Source of the DNA: JAIBJN01 sp963775505 | GTDB lineage: Bacteria; Actinomycetota; Thermoleophilia; Gaiellales; Gaiellaceae | Assembly: GCA_963775505.1 (NCBI GenBank) | Contig: CAVZIL010000008.1 | Span: 620,001 to 684,000, forward strand | Reading direction: 5' to 3' | Length of the DNA stretch: 64,000 bases | In this document: piece by piece, positions 46,140 through 54,424 of the stretch | Layout of the letters: every line of letters starts with the position of its first letter | Position numbering within the stretch: position 1 is the first letter of the stretch | The notes under the pieces: model-generated | The model's input: only the letters and a program-made list of their open reading frames with translations | What the model was told of the DNA's origin: nothing | Databases searched by the model: none | Translations under genes and position numbers: made by a program

Positions 46140-46256
46140 GAGCGGGTGGAGGGTGTGTGAGGGAACCGGGAGGTTCCCTCACCGTCTCAAAGAAGGGGGT
46201 ACGTGGGGGAAACATGGTTTCCCCCACGGGAGCGAGCCGGAGGCGAGGGACGCTCA
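46140..46256 (-). repeat. Two-hairpin interspersed repeat, copy B
   Basis: Reverse-complement copy of the repeat at 7683-7800. Its two perfect 11-bp stems lie at 46157-46182 (arms GTGAGGGAACC and GGTTCCCTCAC) and 46203-46227 (arms GTGGGGGAAAC and GTTTCCCCCAC). As in copy A it begins on the TGA of the upstream gene (the cupin) and ends shortly before the next start codon, in the same orientation relative to transcription. Confidence 0.8.
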
Positions 46257-46658
46257 TGGCGAACGCAGCGACCTCCAGGGCTCCTCGCCGGATACGTCCA
46301 CGAGCTCGTAGCCTCCGTCGCCGACGCACGGGCCGAGCGAGACCGTCAGCCGTGCGGTCTCCTTCCCCGTGTTGAAAGAGGCATGGACAGTGCCCCTGCC
46401 GATGAACACGGCCTCGCCGGGGCCGAGGACGGTCTTCTCGGCTTCGAGCCATTGCTCGATCGCGCCCGCCTGGACGACGATGACCTCCTCCTGCTCGGGG
46501 TGCGTGTGGAAGTCATGGCCGTGCCCGGGCTCGAGCGAAACGTCGATCACCGTGAGCTGCCGCGCCCCGGTGGAGGGAGGCCGGCTGATCCAGCCGAGCC
46601 CTCCCCAGTCGAGCTGCTCGCGTTCGATGTCGGCCTGGTGGACGAACCTCCCGTTCAT
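46254..46658 (-). CDS. Small cupin-domain protein
   Basis: A 134-residue single cupin. The metal site is seen in HDFHTHPEQEEVIVVQAG (His, His, Glu) and the second motif in GRGTVHASFN (His). It could be an isomerase, a dioxygenase-like enzyme or a ligand-binding protein; sequence does not decide. The ATG at 46658 overlaps the stop of the PEP-hydrolase-like gene by 4 bases. Its stop TGA is the first codon of repeat copy B. Confidence 0.78.
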   Translation of the reverse strand: MNGRFVHQADIEREQLDWGGLGWISRPPSTGARQLTVIDVSLEPGHGHDFHTHPEQEEVIVVQAGAIEQWLEAEKTVLGPGEAVFIGRGTVHASFNTGKETARLTVSLGPCVGDGGYELVDVSGEEPWRSLRSP

Positions 46659-47500
46659 ACGCGCCCTCCTTCCCTCGGTCGGGCCGGAATCTCCTTGAAG
46701 CGCTTCACGGTCTCGGTCAACGCGACCTCGGTCGGGAGCCGCTCCATGCTCGAGGCGCCGAAGAAGCCGACGACGCCCCGCGTTCGCTCGAGTACGTAGG
46801 CGGCGTCCTCGGGCTCCGCGATCGGGCCGCCGTGGCAGAGCACGAGGGCGTCCGGCGCGACCTCCACGGCGGCGTCGTGCATGGCCTGGATCAGCTCGAC
46901 CGACTCGTCCAGCGTCCTGGCGGTCTCGGCCCCGATCGTTCCTCCCGTCGTCAGCCCCATGTGCGGAACCAGCACGTCCGCGCCCGCCTCCGCCATCGCC
47001 CGGGCGTCGTCCGGCGTGAAGACGTAGGGGCACGTGAGCAGGTCGAGCTCGCGGGCGGCGCGGATGGCGTCCACCTCGCGCGCGTAGCTCATGCCCGTCT
47101 CCTCGAGGTTCTGACGGAAGGTGCCGTCGATCAGGCCGACGGTGGGAAAGTTCTGGACTCCCGTGAAGCCGGCTTCCTGCACCTGCCGGAGGAACACCGG
47201 CATGAGGCGAAACGGGTCCGTGCCGCACACGCCGGCCAAAACGGGCGTCGACTCCACGACCGGGAGCACCTCGCCGGCCATCTCCATGACGATCGCGTTC
47301 GCGTCGCCGTAGGGAAGGAGGCCCGCGAGAGAGCCCCTGCCCGCCATGCGATAGCGCCCGGAGTTGTAGATGATGATCAGGTCGGCGCCGCCGGCCTCCG
47401 CGCACTTCGCCGAGAGCCCCGTCCCGGCGCCGGCGCCGACGATCGGCCGGCCCTCCCGGACCTGCGCACGAAGGCGTTCCAGAGCCTGCTCGCGCGTCAT
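46655..47500 (-). CDS. Phosphoenolpyruvate hydrolase-like TIM-barrel protein
   Basis: A 281-residue TIM barrel of the family that corresponds to the C-terminal half of tomato Tm-1. Characteristic segments are GAGAGTGLSAKCAEAGGADL, IIYNSGRYRMAGRGSLAGLLP, VLAGVCGTDPFR and GFTGVQNFPTVGLIDG, each within residues 20-130, and LCHGGPIAEPED further on. Its catalytic activity is not firmly known. It overlaps the upstream Tm-1-like gene by 4 bases, so the two proteins are made together, as separate versions of what plants fuse in one chain. Confidence 0.83.
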   Translation of the reverse strand: MTREQALERLRAQVREGRPIVGAGAGTGLSAKCAEAGGADLIIIYNSGRYRMAGRGSLAGLLPYGDANAIVMEMAGEVLPVVESTPVLAGVCGTDPFRLMPVFLRQVQEAGFTGVQNFPTVGLIDGTFRQNLEETGMSYAREVDAIRAARELDLLTCPYVFTPDDARAMAEAGADVLVPHMGLTTGGTIGAETARTLDESVELIQAMHDAAVEVAPDALVLCHGGPIAEPEDAAYVLERTRGVVGFFGASSMERLPTEVALTETVKRFKEIPARPREGGRV

Positions 47501-48729
47501 GCCCGCACTTCCCGGGCCGTCCAGGACCGGTAGTGCTCGTGAAGGGTGTCCACCATCGCGTGGGCGAAGTCGGGGTCGTTGATGTCCGTTTCGAGCTCGC
47601 GCACGTCCACGCCGGGGTCGAGCGTCTCGCGAAGGCCGTCGAAGAGCGCCCGGTCGGCCTCAGGGTCGTAGAAGACTTGGCCGTCCACGGCGATGAGCGA
47701 CACGCCGCGAAGCGGGATGAACAGCGTCACGGGCCCGGTCGCGGCCGAGAGCTTGCGGCCGATGCGCCGCCCGAGCTCGGCGCACTCCTCCGGCGTCGTG
47801 CGCATGAGGGTCACCGTCGGGTTGTGCTGGTAGAGGAGTCGGTCGCGAAACTCGACCGGGACTGTGTCGACGGGCCCGAAGTTGACCATGTCGAGCGCAC
47901 CCAGGGAGACGACCTGGGGAATCCCGAGCTCCCCGGCGGCCTCGAGCCGGTCAGGGCCGGCGGAAAGGACCCCTCCGACGAGGTCGTCGGCCAGCTCGGT
48001 CGTCGTGACGTCCAAGGACGCCGTAATGAAGCCGCTCCGCATGAGCGCCTCCAGCGACTGGCCGCCCGTGCCGGTCGCATGGAAGACGAGCACCTCGTAG
48101 CCGAGCTCCTCGAGGCGCTCGCGGGCCGCGGTCACGCACGGCGTCGTGACGCCGAACATCGTCGCCCCGACGAGTGGCCTCCCGCCCTCGACCGGAGGCG
48201 GCTCCGCTTTCACCATGCCCGCCATCGCGGCCGCGGCGTTGGCCAGGATGCGGGACGAAACGGCGTTGATCCCGGCGATGTCGACGACGGAGTAGGTCAT
48301 CGTCACGTCGGTCGCGCCGACGTAGGGGCGCGTGTCGCCCGAAGCCATCGTCGAGACGATGAGCTTCGGGACCCCGACGGGCAGCTCTCGCATGGCCTCC
48401 GCGGCAACGGCTGTCCCGCCCGAGCCTCCAAGCGCGATGACGCCGTCGAGCCGTCCCTCGGCGTGGAGCCGGGAGACGATCTCGGCGGCGCCGCGCGCCA
48501 TCGTCTCGACAGCGGCCCCGCGATCGGCCGCCTCGGCGAGCGCGCCGACGTCGGCGCCCGCGGCCCTGGCCACGTCCTCGCGCGTCACGTCGGGGGGAGT
48601 GCGAGGCCCGCCCAGAACGCCAGTGTCGACGAGGATCGTCTCGACCCCGTGTCCACCCAGCAGCGAACGGAGGAACGCATACTCGTCCCCTTTCGTGTCG
48701 AGCGTGCCAAGCAGGACGACGGTGGCCAC
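47497..48729 (-). CDS. Tm-1-like ATP-binding domain protein (UPF0261), copy 2
   Basis: A 410-residue paralogue of the protein at 41662-42900. It opens VATVVLLGTLDTKGDEYAFL, with VDTGVLGGPRTPPDVTREDV next, and has GGSGGTAVAAEAMRELPVGVP and FHATGTGGQSLEALMRSG. The GTG at 48729 is chosen because it gives the same N-terminus as copy 1; the frame is open further upstream but lies inside livF. It overlaps the PEP-hydrolase-like gene downstream by 4 bases and follows livF closely, linking transport to this protein pair. Confidence 0.85.
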   Translation of the reverse strand: MATVVLLGTLDTKGDEYAFLRSLLGGHGVETILVDTGVLGGPRTPPDVTREDVARAAGADVGALAEAADRGAAVETMARGAAEIVSRLHAEGRLDGVIALGGSGGTAVAAEAMRELPVGVPKLIVSTMASGDTRPYVGATDVTMTYSVVDIAGINAVSSRILANAAAAMAGMVKAEPPPVEGGRPLVGATMFGVTTPCVTAARERLEELGYEVLVFHATGTGGQSLEALMRSGFITASLDVTTTELADDLVGGVLSAGPDRLEAAGELGIPQVVSLGALDMVNFGPVDTVPVEFRDRLLYQHNPTVTLMRTTPEECAELGRRIGRKLSAATGPVTLFIPLRGVSLIAVDGQVFYDPEADRALFDGLRETLDPGVDVRELETDINDPDFAHAMVDTLHEHYRSWTAREVRA

Positions 48730-48734
48730 GATGT

Positions 48735-49460
48735 CTAGTCGACCGTTCCTTCCACACGGGTGACCCCGAGGTAGCGCTGCTGGGCGTCGGGGTCGGTGAG
48801 CAGCGCCTCCCCGCCCGTCTCGGTCGCGATCTGGCCGGCGACCATGATGAGCTGCCGTTCGGCGAGCGACGTCGCGACGCCGAGGTTCTGCTCGACGAGG
48901 AGGAGCCCGACCCCCTCCTCGACGAGGTTCAGGCACGTCTCGACGAGGCTCTCGACGATCGCCGGCGCGAGGCCCTCGGAGGGCTCGTCCATGATCAGAA
49001 GCTTGGGATTGCCGTAGAGCGCGCGGGCGATGGCCAGCATTTGCTGCTCCCCGCCGGAGAGCTGGGCGCCGCTGATCTTGCGGCGTTCGGCCAGCCGCGG
49101 GAAGAGCTTCCAGATCGCGTCCTTCGTCCACCGGCCGCCGTTGCCGGCGCCGAGCATGTCGAGGTGCTCCTCCGTCGAGAGCGAGGGGAAGAGGCGGCGG
49201 CCCTGCGGCACGTATCCGATTCCGGCGCCGGAAATCTTGTAGGGCGCGCGGCCCATGAGCTCCTGTCCCTCGAAGCGGACCGAGCCGTCCGCGCGCGCCA
49301 TCAGACCCATGATGGCGAGGCAGAGCGTCGTCTTCCCCATGCCGTTGCGGCCGATCACGGCGACCGGCTCACGGCCCATCTCGAAGCTGACGTCGTGCAG
49401 GACCTGCCCGCGCCCGTAGTAGGCATTGACCTTCTCCAGGGTGAGGACGGGCTCACTCAT
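48735..49460 (-). CDS. Branched-chain amino acid-type ABC transporter ATPase (LivF family)
   Basis: A 241-residue ATPase of the HAAT importer family. Walker A is GRNGMGKT (near residue 37), the signature LSGGEQQMLAIARAL and Walker B LLIMDEPSEGLAP follow, and the switch region reads LLVEQNLGVA. The VEQN and NGMGKTT motifs separate LivF from LivG. It overlaps livG by 8 bases. In this operon the solute is more likely a sugar-derived or amide compound than an amino acid, which is inference from neighbours. Confidence 0.92.
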   Translation of the reverse strand: MSEPVLTLEKVNAYYGRGQVLHDVSFEMGREPVAVIGRNGMGKTTLCLAIMGLMARADGSVRFEGQELMGRAPYKISGAGIGYVPQGRRLFPSLSTEEHLDMLGAGNGGRWTKDAIWKLFPRLAERRKISGAQLSGGEQQMLAIARALYGNPKLLIMDEPSEGLAPAIVESLVETCLNLVEEGVGLLLVEQNLGVATSLAERQLIMVAGQIATETGGEALLTDPDAQQRYLGVTRVEGTVD

Positions 49461-50241
49461 CGTGGTAGTGGTGCCTCCCGAGGTAGAGGTCGTGCACCAG
49501 CTCGTTGGCGCGGATCTCGGCCGGCGTGCCCTCGACGATCACGCGCCCGTCGTGCATCATCGTCACCTGCTCTGCCACCGTGAGCGCGACGTCCATGTCG
49601 TGCTCGATGAGGATGAGCGTGATGTCTCGGTCGAGCGCAAGGAGAAGCTCCGTCAGCAGGATGCGCTCGCCGCGCGAGAGGCCTGACGCGGGCTCGTCCA
49701 GCATCATGATCTTCGGGTCGCACGCGCGCGCGACGCCGACCTCGAGTTGGCGCTGCTCGCCGTGCGAGAGCGAGCCAACCAACGTCCCGAGCTGGTCCTT
49801 GAGCCCGATCCGCTCGGCGAGCTCACTGGCCCGCTCGCGGACGGCACCGTCGCGGCCGGGCAGGCGCACGGGGCGGAGATGCCCGCCCCGTGGGCCCAGC
49901 GCGGCCAGGTAGAGGTTGTCCTCGACCGTCAGGCCGAGGAAGAGTCGCGAGGTCTGGAAGGTTCGGGTGAGCCCGAGCCTCGCCCGCTTGCGCGCGGGCA
50001 TGGTCGTGACGTCGCGTCCGAAGAGCTCGACGGTTCCTCCAGTCGGCGGGAACTCACCGGAGATGACGTTGAAGAGCGTCGTCTTGCCGGCACCGTTCGG
50101 GCCGAGCAGGGCCCGGCGCTCGCCGGGCTGGACCTCGAGGTCGACGTCGCGAACGGCGTGGACGCCCCCGAAGCGCCGGCCGACGCCGCGGAGGCGGACG
50201 ATCGGCTCGGCGCTCTGGGGCTGTGTCGCTGCGACGGTCAC
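49453..50241 (-). CDS. Branched-chain amino acid-type ABC transporter ATPase (LivG family)
   Basis: A 262-residue ATPase. It has VGRRFGGVHAVRDVDLEV, Walker A GPNGAGKT, the LivG-specific GLTRTFQTSRLF, signature LSHGEQRQLEVGVA, Walker B IMMLDEPASGLS and the switch ILIEHDMDVA. The signature has His in place of the usual second Gly (LSHGE), a form common in LivG. It lies between the binding protein and livF. Confidence 0.92.
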   Translation of the reverse strand: MTVAATQPQSAEPIVRLRGVGRRFGGVHAVRDVDLEVQPGERRALLGPNGAGKTTLFNVISGEFPPTGGTVELFGRDVTTMPARKRARLGLTRTFQTSRLFLGLTVEDNLYLAALGPRGGHLRPVRLPGRDGAVRERASELAERIGLKDQLGTLVGSLSHGEQRQLEVGVARACDPKIMMLDEPASGLSRGERILLTELLLALDRDITLILIEHDMDVALTVAEQVTMMHDGRVIVEGTPAEIRANELVHDLYLGRHHYHDE

Positions 50242-50259
50242 GGCTCGTTCGGGGCTCGC

Positions 50260-51681
50260 CTAGCCTCCTCCACCCTGATCCGTCCACGGAGGCGGCGTGC
50301 CCTCCTCGCAGGGCGGGTTCTCCCGGTCGGGCGACGGCGTCTCCGGGCTGAATGCGCCCGCGAAGGTCTGGTCGACCTCCGGGATGGTGGCGAGTGTCTG
50401 CACGTCGGGGACGTCGTCACCGGTCTGGTCCTCGACGATCTGCTGGAGGAAGTTGTCCATGATCGCCTGGCGGTTCTCGTCGAGCCTGATCGGCCCGAGC
50501 GGAGCCTCCAGGGTTAGATTCGAAAGCGCATCGCGGAAGGCGGCGTGATCGTCCGAGAGGTCACCGTCGACCTGCTCGAGCGCCTGCGCGATCGCCTCCA
50601 TGGCGGTGTAGTAGCCGTAGAAGAACACGCTCGAGCCGGTACCTGCGAGATCCGGATACGCGCTCTCGATCTGCGCCGTGTACTCGAGGTACGCGGGCTC
50701 CTGCGAGTCGCCCGCGGTCATCCCGGCCGTCACGACTCCCACGACCTGGTTCCCGAGCTCCTCGAGGATGACCGGGTCGGTCATGAAGATGCCGCCCATG
50801 ATCTTGTCGGCGAGGTTGCCGCGCAGCTGCCCGTACTGCTTCACGAAGGCGACGGTCCCGGTCCCGCCGACGCCCATGAAGAAGCCGTCGACGTCCTCGG
50901 GGATCTGCGTGATGTACGAGGAGTAGTCCTCCTCGCCCAGCGGCGGCCAGAGCCGCTCGGTGACGTTCCCACCGATCGAGCAGAACTCGGCCACGAAGCC
51001 GGCGATCTGCGAATACGGGAAGTCGTAGTCGTCTCCGATCGTGACGACGTTCCGCCAGCCGAGCTCGTTGTAGGCGTAGTTGCCAAGGCCGGCCGTCCAC
51101 TGGGTGCCGTCGTTGTGGAAGCGGAAGAAGTTCGGCGAGCGGACCTTGAGCGTCGTGTCCTGCGCGCCCGAGATGCCGTTCACGAACGTGACTCCCGGCT
51201 GCTCCTTGGAGTACTCGGCGACGGCGATGCCCTCGCTACCCGACAGTGGCCCGACCAGGATGTCGACTTGCTCCTGCTCGACCAGCCGCCGGGCTTCCTC
51301 GACCGCCTTGTCCGGCGTCGAGTCCGAGCCGCCGTAGACGATCTCGACGGGGTGTCCGGCGATCGTTGCGTTCTCGACGCCTTCGGTCGAGTCGCCGCTC
51401 ACCGGGGTCGCCCCGCGGTTGATCAGTGGGAGCATCGCGCCGCCCCAGGTCTGGCCTTCGAAGGGCGCGAAGGCGCCCTCGTTGTTCGCGAAGACGCCGA
51501 TCTTGATGGGCTCTCCGCTCGCTTCGCCGTCCGCCTCCCCGCCGGTGTCGGTCGTCGGGGCTGCCTCGTCATCGTCGTCGTCGTCGCCGCCGCAGGCTGC
51601 GACGGTCGCGGCGAAGACGAGCACGAGCACGGCGAGCAGAGCCCAGAACCGGGCCTTCCCGCCCTCGGTGGAAACTCTCAT
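50260..51681 (-). CDS. Branched-chain amino acid-type ABC transporter substrate-binding lipoprotein
   Basis: The solute-binding protein of the importer (periplasmic binding protein type 1 fold). The 473 residues begin with a signal peptide and lipobox (VAAC, Cys30), then an Asp/Glu-rich linker. IKIGVFANNEGAF starts the fold; ILVGPLSGSEG and FRFHNDGTQWTAGLGNYA are typical segments. The ATG at 51681 follows a GGAGGAGAGG ribosome site. It lies between livM and livG. The ligand is unknown; members bind amino acids, amides, urea and aromatic acids. Confidence 0.9.
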   Translation of the reverse strand: MRVSTEGGKARFWALLAVLVLVFAATVAACGGDDDDDDEAAPTTDTGGEADGEASGEPIKIGVFANNEGAFAPFEGQTWGGAMLPLINRGATPVSGDSTEGVENATIAGHPVEIVYGGSDSTPDKAVEEARRLVEQEQVDILVGPLSGSEGIAVAEYSKEQPGVTFVNGISGAQDTTLKVRSPNFFRFHNDGTQWTAGLGNYAYNELGWRNVVTIGDDYDFPYSQIAGFVAEFCSIGGNVTERLWPPLGEEDYSSYITQIPEDVDGFFMGVGGTGTVAFVKQYGQLRGNLADKIMGGIFMTDPVILEELGNQVVGVVTAGMTAGDSQEPAYLEYTAQIESAYPDLAGTGSSVFFYGYYTAMEAIAQALEQVDGDLSDDHAAFRDALSNLTLEAPLGPIRLDENRQAIMDNFLQQIVEDQTGDDVPDVQTLATIPEVDQTFAGAFSPETPSPDRENPPCEEGTPPPWTDQGGGG

Positions 51682-51683
51682 TC

Positions 51684-52848
51684 CTACCTCTCCTCCTGTT
51701 GGGTCCATCCGAACGCCCGGTTGCCGGCCGGGGGTTCCCATCGAGCGTTGGCGCGCGTTGTTCCTCCCTTCTCCGTCATGACGGCTGTGGACTGTCCGAT
51801 GCCGGTCGAGCCTCGTCCGCCGGCCCCAGCCGAGGGCCGTGCCGGAGGCCTGCCCGAGAGTCGGCTCGCAAGGAAGTCCGTGATCGACTGCCAGATTCCC
51901 ATCAGCCCTCCCGGCGAGACGAGGACGATGGCGAGGAAGATGACCCCGACCACGGTGTTGAAGCGCTGGCCGACGATGTCGAGGCCCCGGGTCCAGTTGT
52001 CCAGGGCGACGAACACGAAGGCTCCCACCCACGCACCCTCCAGCCGGTAGAGCCCTCCGATCACCGCGATGACCAGCACGTCGATCGTTCGCGCGAGGTC
52101 GATCGAGCCAGGCGAGATCCGGGTGTTCCACCAGACGGAGAGAATCCCCGCGAACGAGGCGATCAGCGCCCCGAGGCCGAAGGCGAGCATGCGCAGGAGC
52201 GGCACGTTGTACCCGAGCGCCCGCATGCGGGACGGGTCGTCGCGGACGCCCTGGAGCGCGAGGCCGAACGGCGTGCGGGCCAGGTAGCGGACGAAGAGGT
52301 AGACGGCGGCCGACGCGACGAGAGCGATATAGAAGAGGTTCAGCGGGATCCCTGACGGGGTTCGAGACGATGCCGGGGCGGGTGACGTTGTTGACGCCTC
52401 CGAAGCCGGAGAGCTGTGTCACCTGGGCGAAGAAGTAGAAGGCGAGAACGCCCACGGCGAGCGTGATCATCAAGAAGTAGATCCCGTAGCTGCGGCTCGC
52501 GATCGCGCCGATGAAGAGGCCTGCGCCGACCGCTGCGAGGATGCCCGCCAGGGTGGCTGGCCACGGGCCCCACGCAATCGCCGAGCCGCCGTCGGCCGCG
52601 GCCAGGTTGGCCATCGTGAAGCCGGCGATCCCGTACAGCGCCACCTGGCCGAGTGACACCATCCCGACGTAGGCAGCGAGGAAGATGAGGCTCGCCGCCG
52701 CGATTCCGAGCCAGAGTCGCCTTCGTGATCACCTGGCTCAGATAGAAGTCGGAGAAGAGAAGCGGGGCGAACGCGAGCACGAGCACGAACACGAGGCCCG
52801 GGTCCCCACCAGAGGGCGCGCTCGACGGTCAGGGCCGGTGCGGTTCAC
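51684..52848 (-). pseudogene. LivM-family ABC transporter permease, frameshifted
   Basis: The reading frame of a LivM permease is present but broken. From a GTG at 52848, overlapping the livH stop, the product passes through four frame segments. FVLVLAFAPLLFSDFYLSQV (from 52792) changes frame near 52711-52720 to LGIAAASLIFLAAYVGMVSL. Near 52345-52347, in a CCC run, it changes again to LNLFYIALVASAAVYLFVRY and on to MRALGYNVPLLRML and the stop at 51684. Removing one base at each of those two sites restores the chain. A third shift near 52800 is likely if the GTG at 52848 is the start. Without LivM the importer would lack a membrane subunit. Sequencing error must be excluded. Confidence 0.78.
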
Positions 52849-53915
52849 CCGGGTCTCCCGAGAAGCCCCTGAGGCCGGATCGCGAGCACGAGCACGAGCA
52901 GCCCGAAGATGAGAAGGATCGAGTAGTTCGTGTAGCCGGCGGGCAGATACACGTCGCCGAAGGAGTCCACCAACCCGAGGGCGAGAGCGCCGATCGCCGC
53001 CCCCGCGAGGCTCCCCAAGCCGCCGATGATCACGACGATGAGCGAGATGAGGAGGTACTGCGTGTCGTTGGCCTTGTCGACCGAGATCATCGTCCCGCCG
53101 AGGACGCCGCCCAACCCGGCGAGCACGGCCCCGAGGAAGAAGGCGCTCGCGAAGACGAGCTGGATGTTGATGCCGAGCGCGGAGACCATCTGCCGATCGT
53201 CGACGCCGGCGCGCACGATCATGCCGAAGCGCGTGCGCTGGATCATCGCCCAGAGAGCAAGCCCGACGGCGATCGCGACGAGGAGGACGAAGATGCGGAA
53301 GAACGGATACGTGAGGTTGGAGAACGGCAGGTGGACGCTGTCGGGGAAAACGTCCGGCGCGGCGAGCGACTCCGCGATGCCGCCGAAATGGGCAAGCGTC
53401 TGATCGGCGATGATGATTCCGATGGCGATCGTGATCAGCGCCTGACGCAGTTCCTGCCCCTGGTTCCAGCGCAGAAAAAGCTGCTGCATGACGAGGCCGA
53501 TCACGCCGACGCCTAGGCAGGCGACGACCAGCGGGATAAGCCAGTCTCCGAGCCCCGCCTCGGACGAACCGAAGGCTGACGTCGCCTCGCCGCCCGTGAG
53601 GGTCGTCTGGAGCTCGAGCGCGAAGAAGCCGGCCAGCATGTACAGGGAGCCGTGGGCCATGTTGACCACCCGCATGAGCCCGAAGATGAGCGTGAAGCCG
53701 CTCGCGACGACGAAGTAAAGACCGGCGAGCGTCAGGCCGTTGAGGCCCACGATGACGAAGGTGCGCGGATCGCCGTACGCCTTGTAGGCGACCCAGACGG
53801 CCACGAATGCGATCACGAGCGTGACGGCGACCCGAAGCGCGAGCGCCCCGGGCGGCAGGCCCGTGGGCCGAATGCGCCGGCCCAGTCCGGCGGCGGTCGC
53901 CGTCTGCCCGCTCAC
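52845..53915 (-). CDS. Branched-chain amino acid-type ABC transporter permease (LivH family)
   Basis: The first membrane subunit of the importer, 356 residues and apparently intact. It has LNGLTLAGLYFVVASGFTLI with GLMRVVNMAHGSLYMLAGF, the LivH signature, within residues 75-115, and about eight hydrophobic segments. The ATPase-coupling segment is near RAGVDDRQMVSALGIN. The N-terminal 30 residues are longer than usual. It is the first gene of the operon; a candidate promoter and operator lie within 100 bases upstream. Its stop overlaps the livM start (GTGA). Confidence 0.9.
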   Translation of the reverse strand: MSGQTATAAGLGRRIRPTGLPPGALALRVAVTLVIAFVAVWVAYKAYGDPRTFVIVGLNGLTLAGLYFVVASGFTLIFGLMRVVNMAHGSLYMLAGFFALELQTTLTGGEATSAFGSSEAGLGDWLIPLVVACLGVGVIGLVMQQLFLRWNQGQELRQALITIAIGIIIADQTLAHFGGIAESLAAPDVFPDSVHLPFSNLTYPFFRIFVLLVAIAVGLALWAMIQRTRFGMIVRAGVDDRQMVSALGINIQLVFASAFFLGAVLAGLGGVLGGTMISVDKANDTQYLLISLIVVIIGGLGSLAGAAIGALALGLVDSFGDVYLPAGYTNYSILLIFGLLVLVLAIRPQGLLGRPG

Positions 53916-53948
53916 CTGGGCAGTTCCCCCCAGCTCTCGCAGAATGAT

Positions 53949-53981
53949 CGCTTTTGAAGGGACATGAACGGTTTTGAAGGG
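53949..53981 (-). promoter_or_regulatory. Direct-repeat operator candidate of the catabolic operon
   Basis: CGCTTTTGAAGGG (53949-53961) and CGGTTTTGAAGGG (53969-53981) match at 12 of 13 positions and are 20 bases apart, about two helical turns. They cover the predicted start of the livH transcript. A DeoR-type repressor is encoded in the same operon and is the natural candidate to bind here. Confidence 0.55.
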
Positions 53982-53983
53982 CG

Positions 53984-54012
53984 AACGTAACAGGATGAAG
54001 CATTAGAGTCAA
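53984..54012 (-). promoter_or_regulatory. Promoter candidate of the livH operon
   Basis: On the minus strand TTGACT (54012-54007) and TACGTT (53989-53984) are separated by exactly 17 bases. The first is one base from the -35 consensus TTGACA and the second fits TANNNT. Transcription would start near 53977, inside the direct repeats. Confidence 0.6.
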
Positions 54013-54018
54013 CGGCGT

Positions 54019-54024
54019 TAGACT
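54019..54024 (+). promoter_or_regulatory. Candidate -10 box (TAGACT) of the VOC-xylB arm
   Basis: TAGACT ends 7 bases before the GTG of the VOC gene, so the message would be leaderless. It lies back to back with the livH promoter, so one regulator could control both arms. Confidence 0.45.
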
Positions 54025-54031
54025 GCGCCGC

Positions 54032-54424
54032 GTGGCAAGCGCGGTCAGGCGTCTCCAACACGTCTCGACGCCGTACCCGCGCGGGCGGCAGGATGACGTC
54101 CGCGCCTTCTACGGAGACGTGCTCGGCCTCGTCGAGAAGCCGGTTCCGGACTCCCTCGTCGACCAGGAGCTGGTCTGGTTCGAGGCGGGGCCGCCCGACC
54201 TCGAGCTTCATTTCCTGCCCGATCCGGCGCCCCCTGACTTCGCGGCGCAACGGCACCTCTGCCTCGAGGTCGAGGACCTCGACGGCTGGCGGCGAAAGCT
54301 GGAGGGCGCCGGGGTCGAGACGAGCGACCAGACGCCGATCCCGAATCGGCCGCGCTTCTTCTGCCGCGATCCGTTCGGCAACCTCATCGAGCTCACCACG
54401 ATCCTGGGGGACTACCGCACATGA
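54032..54424 (+). CDS. VOC superfamily (glyoxalase/dioxygenase-like) protein
   Basis: A 130-residue protein with two beta-alpha-beta-beta-beta units of the vicinal oxygen chelate fold. Candidate metal ligands are His in RRLQHVSTPYP, Glu or His in LELHFLPD, His in AQRHLCLEVED, and Glu in DPFGNLIELTT. Such proteins include glyoxalase I, ring-cleaving dioxygenases and epimerases; which one is unclear. It starts the rightward arm of the catabolic region and overlaps the next gene by 4 bases. Confidence 0.78.
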   Translation: MASAVRRLQHVSTPYPRGRQDDVRAFYGDVLGLVEKPVPDSLVDQELVWFEAGPPDLELHFLPDPAPPDFAAQRHLCLEVEDLDGWRRKLEGAGVETSDQTPIPNRPRFFCRDPFGNLIELTTILGDYRT

